Below are positions 11,217 to 20,829 of a DNA stretch of 64,000 bases, one piece after another (positions within the stretch are counted from its first letter, which is position 1; every line of letters begins with the position of its first letter). Origin of the DNA: Nitzschia sp. DOCU1 (taxonomy: Eukaryota > Bacillariophyta > Bacillariophyceae > Bacillariales > Bacillariaceae). Position numbers and translations under genes: made by a program. The notes beneath the pieces are model-generated. The model had not been told where the DNA came from and did no database searches. It worked only from the letters and a program-made list of their open reading frames with translations. Location of the stretch: positions 3,191,534-3,255,533 of the forward strand of contig OX595986.1 in the NCBI GenBank assembly GCA_951394045.1, written 5' to 3'.

Positions 11217-12910
11217 ATGTCGTGGAAGAATCCCTCGGCTGCCGCCCAGGCAAAGCATCATCTGGTCCCCCTGCCCCAAGACTTTGAACCGACCGAAGAG
11301 GAGAAGTCGCTGTTGCAAATGTACGATACGATCAAGAATTTTGAGCGTCAAGCTGCTCGTTTGAAAGAACAAAAGGCTCGAGAAAAGCTGGAAGCCAAGG
11401 ATACTGAATTCAAGCAAGCTCTTGCGAGGAAACGAAAAGTACGCAAACGAAAAGCCAAGACGGACAAGGGGGGCGACGAGGACGAGGGCGACGAAAGTCC
11501 TGAGGACGAGGATAGCGACATGTCGGAAGAGGAAGAAGAAGAGCAGGAACAAACTTTGGAGCAAAGAAGAGCTGCCAAGCTGGAGAAGCTCCGAGTCGAG
11601 GTCGAATCCAAACAACAAGCTTTGGTGGAACAAGAAACCAAGGAAGCCTCTATGCGCGATCGACTACTGGCCACCAACGACGATGCGGAACTGGTGCCGT
11701 CACTCAAACGCAAAAAGCTTGAAGAGCGATCCCAATCCGAGGAAGCAAGCAGTCTTCTTACGAGCTTGATGACGGCTCAGACGCCGCCTCACGATTTCTC
11801 CAAGTCGTTAGGCCTTACGGCATTCAAAGGCAAAGTGTTATTTCCCACTACTCCCGAAGAGTCTCGGTGGACTCCGCCTGATACAGCCATGGATCCAAAT
11901 GATAAAGCATTTTTAGTTGAGCTAGAAAATTTCGATATCGGGGAAGCATCGAACGGCAAGGGAAACAATACGGTGGCCATCAAATGCAACGCTCCCGGGG
12001 AGTCCAAGCGTTTCAGGTCGGTATTGTACTGCGAGATGATGATGTGGTGTTTCGGATTTGCTGACACGTCATTTCTTGTCTTTCACAGTATCAACATTGC
12101 GGGTCCCGATCACAACGACTTTGACAGTGTGTTGTTCCATTTTAACCCTCGACAATTCGAACGAGGTGGCCAGTTGGTGATCAACGACAAACAATCTGGT
12201 ATTTGGGGACAAGCCATCAATCTTCCACTCTCTCAGGTTCCATTAATGTTCGGTCAGACATCCATCACGCTGCAAATTCAGATTACGGGTGACGGATTTG
12301 ATATTTTCATTGAGGACAAGCATTGCGCCCGCCTCGAGCATCGAAAGGAATTGCCGTCGGGACCTTGTTCTCTCTTTTTGCAGTTTCCTAGTAGCGATGA
12401 TTATGGAAGTCCGGAGAACTGGATTGTCTACAAGACTTGGTGGGGAAATAAGGCCATTATGGCCAAGGGAGACTTGGCGGGAATTCCAGGAGTCAACAGT
12501 TTCAACGCTATTCATCCGGTAAGCAATTCAAGTGCTGTCATTGTCGTCATTCTTCCGGCCAGCTGCTCAAAGTACATACTCATCTTTTTTTCTTCTAGCG
12601 AAAACTCTTTATCAGTGGCTTGCCCAAAATTCATTCCGAGGCCGACGTCGATATTCGTCGGGCCGAGTTGGAGCGTGCCTTTCGAAAATATGGTGGTGCA
12701 CGTGGTGTTACGTGTATCGTGCCTACCAATACCACATTTGCCTTTGTCGAAATGGAGAATGAACGCATGGCCGATTTGGCTTTGGCTGAAATGGCAAGCA
12801 AGTACAAGATGAACCGTGCCCGATGGAGTCGTCATGAAGCACTTCAAGAAAAGCGGGCAGCCGAAGAAGCAGCGAAACAAGGCAAAACTACAGAGTCCTC
12901 TGCTTGGTAG
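11217..12910 (+). CDS. Galectin domain + RRM fusion protein
   Basis: Three exons (11217-12016, 12089-12518, 12599-12910) joined across introns of 72 nt (phase 2) and 80 nt (phase 0) give 513 aa. Residues 1-240 are charged and coiled-coil-like with a nuclear-type basic stretch (ARKRKVRKRKAK) and long Asp/Glu runs. Residues about 250-375 are a galectin carbohydrate-recognition fold: FSINIAG, then FHFNPR (the H-x-NPR signature), LVIND (V-x-N position) and IWG (the sugar-stacking Trp), ending LEHRKELP. The Glu/Arg that usually follow the Trp are replaced (WGQAIN), so sugar binding may be altered. Residues about 411-495 form an RNA-recognition motif with RNP2-like LFISGLP and RNP1-like TFAFVEM. 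The C-terminus is charged. A nuclear RNA-processing role is inferred from the RRM and basic stretch. Intron 1 is stop-free and a multiple of three. Confidence 0.85.
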
Positions 12911-13259
12911 TAGTAGTAATGCTAGCTACAGCTTGCAAGCTCTCAGAAGAATATTGCTAGCTTATTAGCTAGAGAGACAACGAGAGAAGGAATAAGCATG
13001 AATTGAAGGAATGAATGAATCAATCATCGTCATGAAAGGGACGTACGCACGACAGATCGAATATGACTCAGCCGACTACTGTCAAGTCGATTTCTTGGAC
13101 CACAGGTCTGTCCGCGAACCACGAACAGCAAAGGAAAACCAAGCACGATTCCACGACCATGATGATGTTTTCTGCCTATCCGATGGTGCTGCTACAAGCA
13201 ACAGACTGACAGTATATTCACTGCGCTCCCTGACATCTTACTGCTACTACTACTCCACC
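12911..13259. other. Intergenic / 5' leader of cyclophilin-SYF2 gene
   Basis: The frame of the next gene is open upstream to 13011, but the region is not cyclophilin-like and the ATG at 13260 sits in a good context (CCACCATGG). It is therefore read as a leader plus promoter. Confidence 0.5.
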
Positions 13260-14672
13260 ATGGTAAACGCTTTCTTGACAATACACTCTGGATCAAAGCC
13301 TTTAGGCCGCTTGGACTTGGTGTTATACGACGAGACGGTTCCGAAAACAGTCGCCAATTTTTGTCACTTTCTTCGGCAAGACGCAGGAAAAGGCTACTTG
13401 CAATCTCGATTCCATCGAATCATCAAAGGTTTCATGGCACAGGGGGGTGACTTTTTGCGAGGCGATGGGACGGGAAGCACGTCCATGTACGGACGGGACT
13501 TTGCCGATGAGAATTTTCTGCACAAACATTCACAACCGGGCATGTTGTCCATGGCGAATAGTGGCAAAGATACGAATGGAAGTCAGTTTTTTATTACGTT
13601 CCGTCCTACTCCCCATTTGGATGGAAAGCATGTCGTGTTTGGACACGTGGACTTGACTACGCCCGGCAGTCGCGACGTGCTCAAGGCACTCGAGAATGTT
13701 GCCACTGGGGCTAGCGATCAACCGATTCAACCCATTACGATCGTCGAGTGCGGTGTGATTGACGAAGAAAAGAAGGCAGCAAAAGAAGACGAGGATGAAA
13801 TCGATTTGGAGCAAGAAGAGGAGACTGCTGCCGTGGACGAGCCTAATCCTGCCGAAGATGAGAATGAAGTAGAGCTGGAAGAAGAGGAGGAAGAAGAAGG
13901 AGTTCCAAAAACCAAAGCGGAAGCGTTAAAGTTACGCATGAGAAAACTCAAGCTGAAAATGAACCAAGCGCGTCAACTCAACAGGCAAGAGGTACTTCGA
14001 GAAGGTGAACGCTTGGGTAGTGTCGAAGGTGCCGCCAAGGCACGAAAACGGCAAATGATGGAGGACAAGAAGAAAAAGGAGGCCGAATGGAAGGCTCGCA
14101 ACGCCAAAGCTCTCGAGGTTGCCAAGGCACACGGTCTCGAGGGCAAGCATTTAGTAGAACAAGCAGATGATAGTGTGGTAAGTACACCAGCGCCGTTGCA
14201 TGACTATTTGTTCCGTCGATGTTGCGTTGCCCACTGTCTGGACTCATTCATATATACTCGCTCCACACAGAAAAAGGCATACCGAAAGCAAGAAAGAGCC
14301 GAAATCAACCAGTTTGAAATGAACGATTACTACAACCCCGAAGGTCAACATCGTAACTACGAGCGCAATTTGAAAAGTCTTCCCCGCGCCGCTGGATCCT
14401 TGGAACCAACCGAAGACTCGTTATCCACTTTTAATCCAATTACTGGTACAACCGATGAAGCCCGAGAACGAGAGGGTGCTCGCAATTTGGCAATGGAAAT
14501 GAAGCGTCGAATTGAGAAGCAAAAGAACAAACGAGAGCGAGTAGAGTTTGAGCAAGAGGATGTCACCTACATCAATCAACGCAACAAGCGATTCAATCAA
14601 AAGATTGCAAGGAACTTTGACAAGCATACGGCAGAGATTCGGCAGAATTTGGAGCGAGGAACCGCCTTATAG
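13260..14672 (+). CDS. Cyclophilin-SYF2 fusion, spliceosome-associated peptidyl-prolyl isomerase
   Basis: Two exons (13260-14177 and 14271-14672) with a 93-nt intron, phase 0, give 439 aa. Residues 1-165 are a complete cyclophilin: catalytic segment RFHRIIKGFMAQGGD, NGSQFFIT and PHLDGKHVVFG, where His takes the place of the cyclosporin-contacting Trp. Residues 165-215 form an acidic linker rich in Glu. From about residue 215 to the end the protein is a SYF2 homologue, seen in LKLRMRKLKLKMNQARQLN and, after the splice, MNDYYNPEGQHRNYERNLKS, YINQRNKRFNQKI and TAEIRQNLERGTA. SYF2 belongs to the PRP19/NTC part of the catalytic spliceosome, where several cyclophilins also act as separate proteins. 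The splice falls within the SYF2 part, so the fusion is one gene and not two neighbours. Confidence 0.88.
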   Translation: MVNAFLTIHSGSKPLGRLDLVLYDETVPKTVANFCHFLRQDAGKGYLQSRFHRIIKGFMAQGGDFLRGDGTGSTSMYGRDFADENFLHKHSQPGMLSMANSGKDTNGSQFFITFRPTPHLDGKHVVFGHVDLTTPGSRDVLKALENVATGASDQPIQPITIVECGVIDEEKKAAKEDEDEIDLEQEEETAAVDEPNPAEDENEVELEEEEEEEGVPKTKAEALKLRMRKLKLKMNQARQLNRQEVLREGERLGSVEGAAKARKRQMMEDKKKKEAEWKARNAKALEVAKAHGLEGKHLVEQADDSVVSTPAPLHDYLFRRCCVAHCLDSFIYTRSTQKKAYRKQERAEINQFEMNDYYNPEGQHRNYERNLKSLPRAAGSLEPTEDSLSTFNPITGTTDEAREREGARNLAMEMKRRIEKQKNKRERVEFEQEDVTYINQRNKRFNQKIARNFDKHTAEIRQNLERGTAL

Positions 14673-14886
14673 ATCGTTTTGCTATTACACTTCTTTTATT
14701 GTCCATAAAACTAATGCTATTCCATACTCGAAAGGTTGGATCTGTCGGCGCATATCATACAATGAAGAAGAACTCTGAAGAAGACGACTAAGCGAAACAA
14801 CATTAGGTCCAATAAGTCGAAGGTACTGAGAAAGTCTCATGTAAGGCTTGAGCTCTCTATGGTACGATACGATACGCCATAGACAA

Positions 14887-15124
14887 CTGCTAGTAACCGC
14901 GAAGTGAACGGACGGCGAAGGGACCGGGGAACCCGGATCGAATTTCGAACTACCCCATCTACCACCCTACTAAAAGGAAGAAAGGACGAGGTAGGAGAAG
15001 ACGATACTACGTGTTGAACGACAGCAACCATAAACTTTTTCTTCTTGCTATCGATAGCAAGAACTGGGAAGAGAAGCTTGATTCCAAGCTGACACTAGCA
15101 GACAATAGTTTACGATCGATTAAC
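14887..15124 (+). repeat. Split direct repeat A1 (left end of retroelement)
   Basis: Identical by eye to 20573-20810. It contains a perfect 18-base palindrome CTTGCTATCGATAGCAAG (15043-15060 region) and, just after it, an inverted repeat AGCTTG-ATTC-CAAGCT. The gag ATG follows 8 bases after its end, so the repeat probably supplies promoter and leader. Confidence 0.9.
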
Positions 15125-15131
15125 TGTGATA

Positions 15132-17293
15132 ATGGTCCGTTTTGCCGAAGCCGCTGCCTCGCTAGTCGAGGCTCCGACCACTTACCATTCTCTTTACGAA
15201 GGCGTCGACTGGCGCGACGCTCGTTTCGGGGATCAAGGTGGTGTGTACCAACTCTTCAGCACCACTGACGAAACTACTTGGAAATCCGGAGCCGCGCTCT
15301 ACGACGAAGTGAAACGCACTTGGGATGAGATGCCCCACGTTTACGTTTCTGTCTCGAAGGACGTGGCGCCGGTGATCTTCTACCATCGCGCCATGGTGTT
15401 CCCCCAAGCTATGGGAACCCCTAACTCACGCGAATGGCATGACAAGGTCGTGATGTTCAAGATGGACGTCATCGGCGCTCAAGTACCCCCGGCTGTGTAC
15501 TTGCCAGCCAAGTTGTTCGATGTGCTGGGCGGCGACGTGAAGGTTCATCCGTGGGCAAACTATGTGTTGCACTACACGGAGAACGATGGCGCTGACATCC
15601 CGCTCGAAGCCGTACCAAACGACGCTCCCGAAAGTGTCTTCGATACGGTGAGGACTCGCCACGGGATGTACCTGCCTCCTCAGGTCGCTTCCCATCTGTG
15701 CCAGTCTGAGCTTAAAGTGGGTCAGCTGATCGTCCAGCTAGACTCCTACCTTCAGACTCTGACGCCCGAACAGCGCACTGTCTTCTCTCCCATCCAGGAT
15801 TGGTTGCGTGTCGTTGGCACTGCCGGAGGCCGCGTCAGAGTAGAACGCTCCACGCCGCCGTCGGCTGTGAACATGGACGCCGAGTTGATGAACCGCTTGG
15901 TTGCCATCGTTAACTCGGACTTGCCCGCATGGAACCGACCGGCGGTCGCGCCCGCGCCCAGTACTGCCGAACGTAGCCCCGCTGCTGGAAATGACACCAG
16001 CGTCGAAATGCTTTGTATCTGGGCGGAGATCATGGCCGCACAGCAACCCCAAGGACGAGCCGACGAAGGTGACGTCGCGAAGAAACCCAGCAGCAAGTGG
16101 AAGATCACCTTGGCTACTCTGCTTAGCCTTACCCGTTGTGAAACGGAAGAACAGCTGCCCAGCCTCTACGGGGCAATGGCGAATGCCGGAAAGAGCGAGA
16201 GACTTGCCGTTCTCCAAGCTCTCTTCGACACTACAGCCAACGAGTTGCACTATGAGACCCCTCTCGCCACCACCGAGATCTGGGGAACTCTCAAACGTCT
16301 GGAGTTCCGTGCACCCACGGATTACGTGCCAGAGCGTGGCATAAACCCTTTCCTGGTCCTCGCGGGAAACGAACGTGGCACCCAAGCGCGCTGTCTACTG
16401 GAAGAACAGCAGATGTTGCTGGAAGGTGGCTCGAACGCGGCGCAACTCAGCGACGTTAGGGAACTACAGAGGGCGAAGGCCATCTTGTTCCCGACAAGCG
16501 AGAGAGCCACACGCAAGACCTTGGAAGCCTTCGCTGTGTTGCTGGCTGTGGTAGCAGGGCGAAACTCCGCCATCTTCCAAACTTTCAATCGAGAGATTGT
16601 GGAAGGCTGGAGAGGAGTGGAAAATCGCCTAGGAGACCTGGATGGGGACCACAGCGGGAGAGGCCTGATCTACATCAAGTATCTCTGCGCCATTCGCAGC
16701 GAACTCCAAGACTACTGGGAGTGTTGCGTAGCCACCCCTCGGGGCCACCCGACGTGCCCAGATTTTTTGATCTGCAAAGCAACGTACGTCGCCTCGCATG
16801 GATGCCACCCACGTTGCCCCTCGCCTACCGTCCAGCGGGCCTGGGCCAGGCCTCTGGCCAGGCCAGTCCCGGAACCGGACGCGCCACTGGGACCCGGTCC
16901 AATCCGGTATCGGTGGCGACCTCGCCGGCCAACAGCGTGATCTCAATCGCCGGTTCGCCGGACAATCAAACGCAGGCCAAGAATGACGCCGTGGACGCGG
17001 AGCTAAAGGCCCTTGGAGACACCTTTGGAACCATCAAGAAGTTCCTCCGCGCCATCGCGCCAGAAGGTTCGGCCGAGGCGGCGCCGCCTCGCCTGTCCAA
17101 CGGAAAGGTGGCATGCCTCTCCTGGCACGTCAGGGGGCAGTGCTTCACGGGGTGCGGACGCGCAGCCTCTCACGGCCCCCTCAACCCCGCGGACAAGACG
17201 ACGCTCAAGGATTGGATCGAAGCTGGTTTGGCGCTTCGAGCCACGAGAGAAGGTAGCAGTAGACGAGCTGCTACTACCGGAGGAAGCGCCTGA
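15132..17293 (+). CDS. gag: Retroelement Gag-like protein, with a frame change near 16.72 kb
   Basis: The first ATG after repeat A1 is 15132. The frame runs open to 16940, but homology-like content moves to the -1 frame at about 16721-16730 and continues there to the TGA at 17291-17293. The first part (about 530 aa) has no recognised domain. The second part is Pro/Ala/Gly-rich, then carries a zinc-knuckle-like Cys/His cluster CLSWHVRGQCFTGCGRAASH (C-x7-C-x3-C-x5-H, 17110-17170), a type I associate with Gag proteins of protist DIRS-like elements. The frame change may be a one-base mutation or a recoding site; sequence alone does not decide. Confidence 0.7.
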
Positions 17294-18625
17294 GAGAGCG
17301 GTCGAACGGCGACACCTACGCTTGTAGGAGCCGCCGCTTGCAGACCGCCTCCTCAACATACCAGCGCTAACTCCTCGAATGAAGCTATTATCAGTAGCTA
17401 TGTTAATGAATTAGGTGAGTATGTTGATCGGGCTACCTGTCTATACACTAAGCATGGCTGGCATCGTACCTGCAACGACATGCGCGGCCGATCAGACATC
17501 CAGAACGACATCGACAAGCTCCCGCACCCCGCAGCTCCGCTGCTCGAACGAGTCCGACGAAACGTAGTGCCCGTCACACTACAGACGGAACCGTGGAGTT
17601 GCGACACATTGGACTCCCGCCTTAGCAGGGGGCCCCATCGATCTGCACTAGACCATGCCGACTTTCTAAGAGAGGAATTTACGGATTTCTGCAAGAAAGG
17701 CTTCTGGATGATCCTACCATACGATTTGGTAAGGGATGAACCAGGCCTCAGGCTATCGCCCCTGGGAGTAGTGCCCCAACGAGAGAGGAGACCACGCATC
17801 ATTGTGGACTATAGTTTTTATGGAGTAAACGCCGAGACCGTGCGACAAGCCCCGCAATCAGCCATGCAGTTCGGTAAAGCGCAGGAACGACTCACCGACA
17901 ATATTGCTTTCTCAAACCCCGCCTTCGGCCCGGTTCTTGGGTACAAGATTGATATCTCCGACGGGTTTTACCGTATTCCGGTGGCTAACACCGGCTCTAT
18001 CAAACTTGGTGTATTATTGCCCCCGGGCGTAGTTGGCGAAGAACCTATGGTCGCGTTCCCCTTAACATTGCCGATGGGCTGGACTGAATCCCCGCCATGG
18101 TTCTGTGCTTTCACAGAAACGGCGTGCGATCTGGCAAATGCAGATTTGCAAATTGGGAAACGCTACCCGCCTCATCGGCTGGAAGGACAAGCGGGAAAGG
18201 ACGATTTCACTGCAAACGACGAGCTAGGGGATGACGACCAACCTCAGAGGAAGGTCACAAGGTCACACAGGCCACTACTTTACAAGCGGCCGCTAGCTAC
18301 AGTGGACGTCTTCGTCGACGATTTTTGTGGAGTCGGCCAAGACCACCCACGAAACCCGGTTACCAACCAGAGACGAACGGTGCTACACAACATCGACAAA
18401 GTCTTCCGTCCAAATGACCAACGGGACCCCGAGTTTCGAAAGGAGCCCATCTCCCAAAGTAAGCTGGATAAGGGAGATGCGGCGGCCCAAAATAAAAAGC
18501 AATTCTTGGGATGGGATTTCGGCACGAAATCCAAAACGCTGCACACGGCTAAGCACCGACGAGACAAGGCTCTAGCGGCGATAGAAGAAGCCTTGTCATC
18601 CAAAAGAGTCGGGCACACCAAGTGA
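17294..18625 (+). CDS. Retroelement reverse transcriptase
   Basis: This reading frame is in phase with the 3' part of gag and separated from it only by the TGA at 17291. The first internal ATG is 17480. Reverse-transcriptase motifs are in order: KIDISDGFYRI (first catalytic Asp, about 17.95 kb), FPLTLPMGWTESPPWFCAFTE, and the VFVDDF box (about 18.31 kb) with the two metal-binding aspartates. The fingers/palm order and the wording of these motifs match reverse transcriptases of DIRS/Ngaro-like protist elements more than those of Ty3 or Ty1. The frame ends in TGA (18623-18625) and then stays open in the same frame into the RNase H region. Confidence 0.85.
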   Translation, partial: ESGRTATPTLVGAAACRPPPQHTSANSSNEAIISSYVNELGEYVDRATCLYTKHGWHRTCNDMRGRSDIQNDIDKLPHPAAPLLERVRRNVVPVTLQTEPWSCDTLDSRLSRGPHRSALDHADFLREEFTDFCKKGFWMILPYDLVRDEPGLRLSPLGVVPQRERRPRIIVDYSFYGVNAETVRQAPQSAMQFGKAQERLTDNIAFSNPAFGPVLGYKIDISDGFYRIPVANTGSIKLGVLLPPGVVGEEPMVAFPLTLPMGWTESPPWFCAFTETACDLANADLQIGKRYPPHRLEGQAGKDDFTANDELGDDDQPQRKVTRSHRPLLYKRPLATVDVFVDDFCGVGQDHPRNPVTNQRRTVLHNIDKVFRPNDQRDPEFRKEPISQSKLDKGDAAAQNKKQFLGWDFGTKSKTLHTAKHRRDKALAAIEEALSSKRVGHTK

Positions 18626-19400
18626 GACAGCCTAACGGGGCAGCTTCAAAGCCTCGTCGCTGGCATGCCTGGTGCGCTAGGACAATTTTCGCTGTTGCGT
18701 GCCGCGAGGCACCAAGGCGACGAAAATAGAGTACGAATGACCGGAGCGGTCCAAGAGCAACTTCGCACTTTCCAGGATCTCCTAAAGGATCCTGAACCTA
18801 CTCTACTAGAAGAGCTAGTCCCCGGTGTACCACAAGATATTGGAGCCAGCGACGCAGCCAAGAAAGGAATGGGGGGAGTGTGGTTCACAGCGGATGGGCA
18901 AGCACTAGTGTGGCGGCAATGTTTTCCATTGTCGATACAAAACAAAATGGTGTCCAGCAAGAACCCCCGGGGGTCGGTTTCGATATCCGATCTTGAGACG
19001 GCAGCGACCATTGCGCACCAAGCGGTAAGAGCCGACGCGGGCGAAATATACGGCGAAACACTACACAGCCTTGCCGACAACACGAATGCGGTAGTTTGGC
19101 GAGTAAAAGGCTCAACTACTACGACTAAGCCGGCCGCCTACCTGCTGAGACAGGCTGCCCTACTGACTCGCCAGCACAGAGCTGTGATCACATGGAATCA
19201 CATCGCTGGAGAGGACAACAAGATGGCGGACGATGCCAGCCGACTATGGGAGTTGGACGACGCGCAATTTCTAACCTATTTCAACGCTAAATACCCGCAG
19301 GCGACCTCCTGGAGACTCTGCCAAGTCCCGAAAGAATGGAACTTGAGGCTGACATCCGCACTATTGCAGCAGAAGTCCAACACGGTGTCACTTCGCGACG
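18626..19400 (+). CDS. Retroelement RNase H domain
   Basis: In frame with the reverse transcriptase after the TGA at 18623; the first ATG is 18665. An RNase H fold is supported by spaced acidic residues: GASDAAKKGMGGVWF (Asp, about 18.85 kb), SDLETAA (Glu, about 18.99 kb), LADNTNAVVW (Asp, about 19.07 kb) and ADDASRLWEL (Asp, about 19.23 kb). The frame stays open to 20071, but beyond about 19.34 kb it overlaps the recombinase gene in another frame and loses recognisable content, so I end the domain near 19.4 kb. Confidence 0.75.
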
Positions 19401-20403
19401 TGCCCAGGCACAAAGCACCAACTGGGAGCTATGGACCGAGTTCTGCCACCGCTACCGCCTCAACCCTCTGCTCACCGACAGAGCCGACCCCATTCCGATC
19501 CTCCAAATCTTCATGCGCCGATACCGCGATGGACGGACAGCACCCTCTGGGCAGCAGGTCCGCGCTCGAACGGCGGAAGACGCCCTACGTCAGGTGGCGC
19601 AGACGATGGCCGTATTGGGGACCCCCGACCCCCACAAAGACAGCACCGGACGCATCGACCACCGAATCACCAGGCAGATTGCCGCCTGGAAAAAGCAGGA
19701 CCCCCCGTCAAAACGAAAGAAACCGATCCCACGCGTCGTGCTTGAAGACTTCACGACGGCCGCCTGGGCCTCTGCAAGACACCACCACCACGTCTGCGCC
19801 GACCTCCTGTGGATTGGAGTCTTCTGGCTCCTGCGTCCAAGCGAGTACCTCAGGACTTCACACAAGGACCAGCGCCCCTTTCGACTCCAAGACGTCAAGT
19901 TCAAAATACCCGGCGGACGGACAAAACCCGCAACAACCATCCCGTTGGACGAGCTCGACCAAGCGGAAAAGGCAAACCTCCACTTCGAGCTCCAGAAGAA
20001 TGGAATCATGGGAGAAGACATCTGGGCCTCACGCACAGAGGATCCCAAGTGCTGCCCAGTCCAAGCCCTGATTCGAAGAGTCAAAGAAATGAGAAATAAA
20101 AATGCGGCTGCCGACACGCCGTTGCACCGCTTCTTTGATGCCTCGGGCCGGGCCCGCTCGATCACGGACTCCCAAATAACCGCCTTGCTAAAAATTTATG
20201 CACAGGCCCGCTGCCTCGACGCGGAAGTCTCCGTTGGAGCCCTCCGCGCCACCGCTGCCACCGCCCTACTGAATGCCAAAGTCGACGTCACCTTGATCAA
20301 ACTAGTTGGACGATGGCGCTCTGACGAAGTCATGCGATACTTCCATACGCAAGCAGACACCACGGATCCGCTTGCCCCCGCAATTCTCGCAAACCTCCCT
20401 TAA
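19336..20403 (+). CDS. Retroelement tyrosine recombinase
   Basis: A 355-aa reading frame from ATG 19336, overlapping the end of the RNase H frame. The N-terminal half looks like the SAM-like core-binding domain of phage-integrase-family recombinases. The catalytic half shows the first Arg in WLLRPSEYLR (about residue 167), the second Arg in VGALRATAATALL (about residue 302), the GRWRSDEV segment, and the Tyr nucleophile in VMRYFHTQ (about residue 333). The HxxR box reads GALR, so the usual first His is Gly. Such an enzyme would insert the circular double-stranded intermediate without making a target duplication. The stop is 31 bases before repeat B1. Confidence 0.85.
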   Translation: MELEADIRTIAAEVQHGVTSRRAQAQSTNWELWTEFCHRYRLNPLLTDRADPIPILQIFMRRYRDGRTAPSGQQVRARTAEDALRQVAQTMAVLGTPDPHKDSTGRIDHRITRQIAAWKKQDPPSKRKKPIPRVVLEDFTTAAWASARHHHHVCADLLWIGVFWLLRPSEYLRTSHKDQRPFRLQDVKFKIPGGRTKPATTIPLDELDQAEKANLHFELQKNGIMGEDIWASRTEDPKCCPVQALIRRVKEMRNKNAAADTPLHRFFDASGRARSITDSQITALLKIYAQARCLDAEVSVGALRATAATALLNAKVDVTLIKLVGRWRSDEVMRYFHTQADTTDPLAPAILANLP

Positions 20404-20434
20404 CCCCAACCACCACCCTGCCATGGCCTAGATG

Positions 20435-20573
20435 GAGAAAAAGTTCACTCGAAGGGGTCGATTCGCGCGCGCGCGGAACCCACTTCTAGTAAACACGCCA
20501 ATTGCCAACAGAGTGACAATAGAAGCGTAGCGGTTCCTAGAGCGAGCTGCCGGAAGAAATGGAGGCGGCTCGC
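20435..20573 (+). repeat. Split direct repeat B1
   Basis: Identical by eye to 20830-20968; includes a CG-dinucleotide run. It abuts A2 directly, so B1A2 restores the junction that would form if B2 (right end) were joined to A1 (left end) in a circle. Confidence 0.9.
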
Positions 20574-20810
20574 TGCTAGTAACCGCGAAGTGAACGGACG
20601 GCGAAGGGACCGGGGAACCCGGATCGAATTTCGAACTACCCCATCTACCACCCTACTAAAAGGAAGAAAGGACGAGGTAGGAGAAGACGATACTACGTGT
20701 TGAACGACAGCAACCATAAACTTTTTCTTCTTGCTATCGATAGCAAGAACTGGGAAGAGAAGCTTGATTCCAAGCTGACACTAGCAGACAATAGTTTACG
20801 ATCGATTAAC
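20573..20810 (+). repeat. Split direct repeat A2
   Basis: Second copy of the 238-base A repeat, with the same 18-base palindrome and following inverted repeat. Confidence 0.9.
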
Positions 20811-20829
20811 CCACCGCGCCCACCCTTTC

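Noticed and set aside
13011..13259. 83-codon N-terminal extension of cyclophilin-SYF2
   Set aside because: Not cyclophilin-like, no targeting character; ATG 13260 has a good context and starts the domain exactly.
19400..20071. RNase H frame continuing as a separate protein
   Set aside because: Overlaps the recombinase in another frame and loses all recognisable content; openness is explained by high GC.
14887..20810. LTR retrotransposon of Ty1/Ty3 type
   Set aside because: The A copies look like LTRs at first, but a B-A-B arrangement at the right end, a tyrosine recombinase and no DDE integrase point to the DIRS/Ngaro plan.
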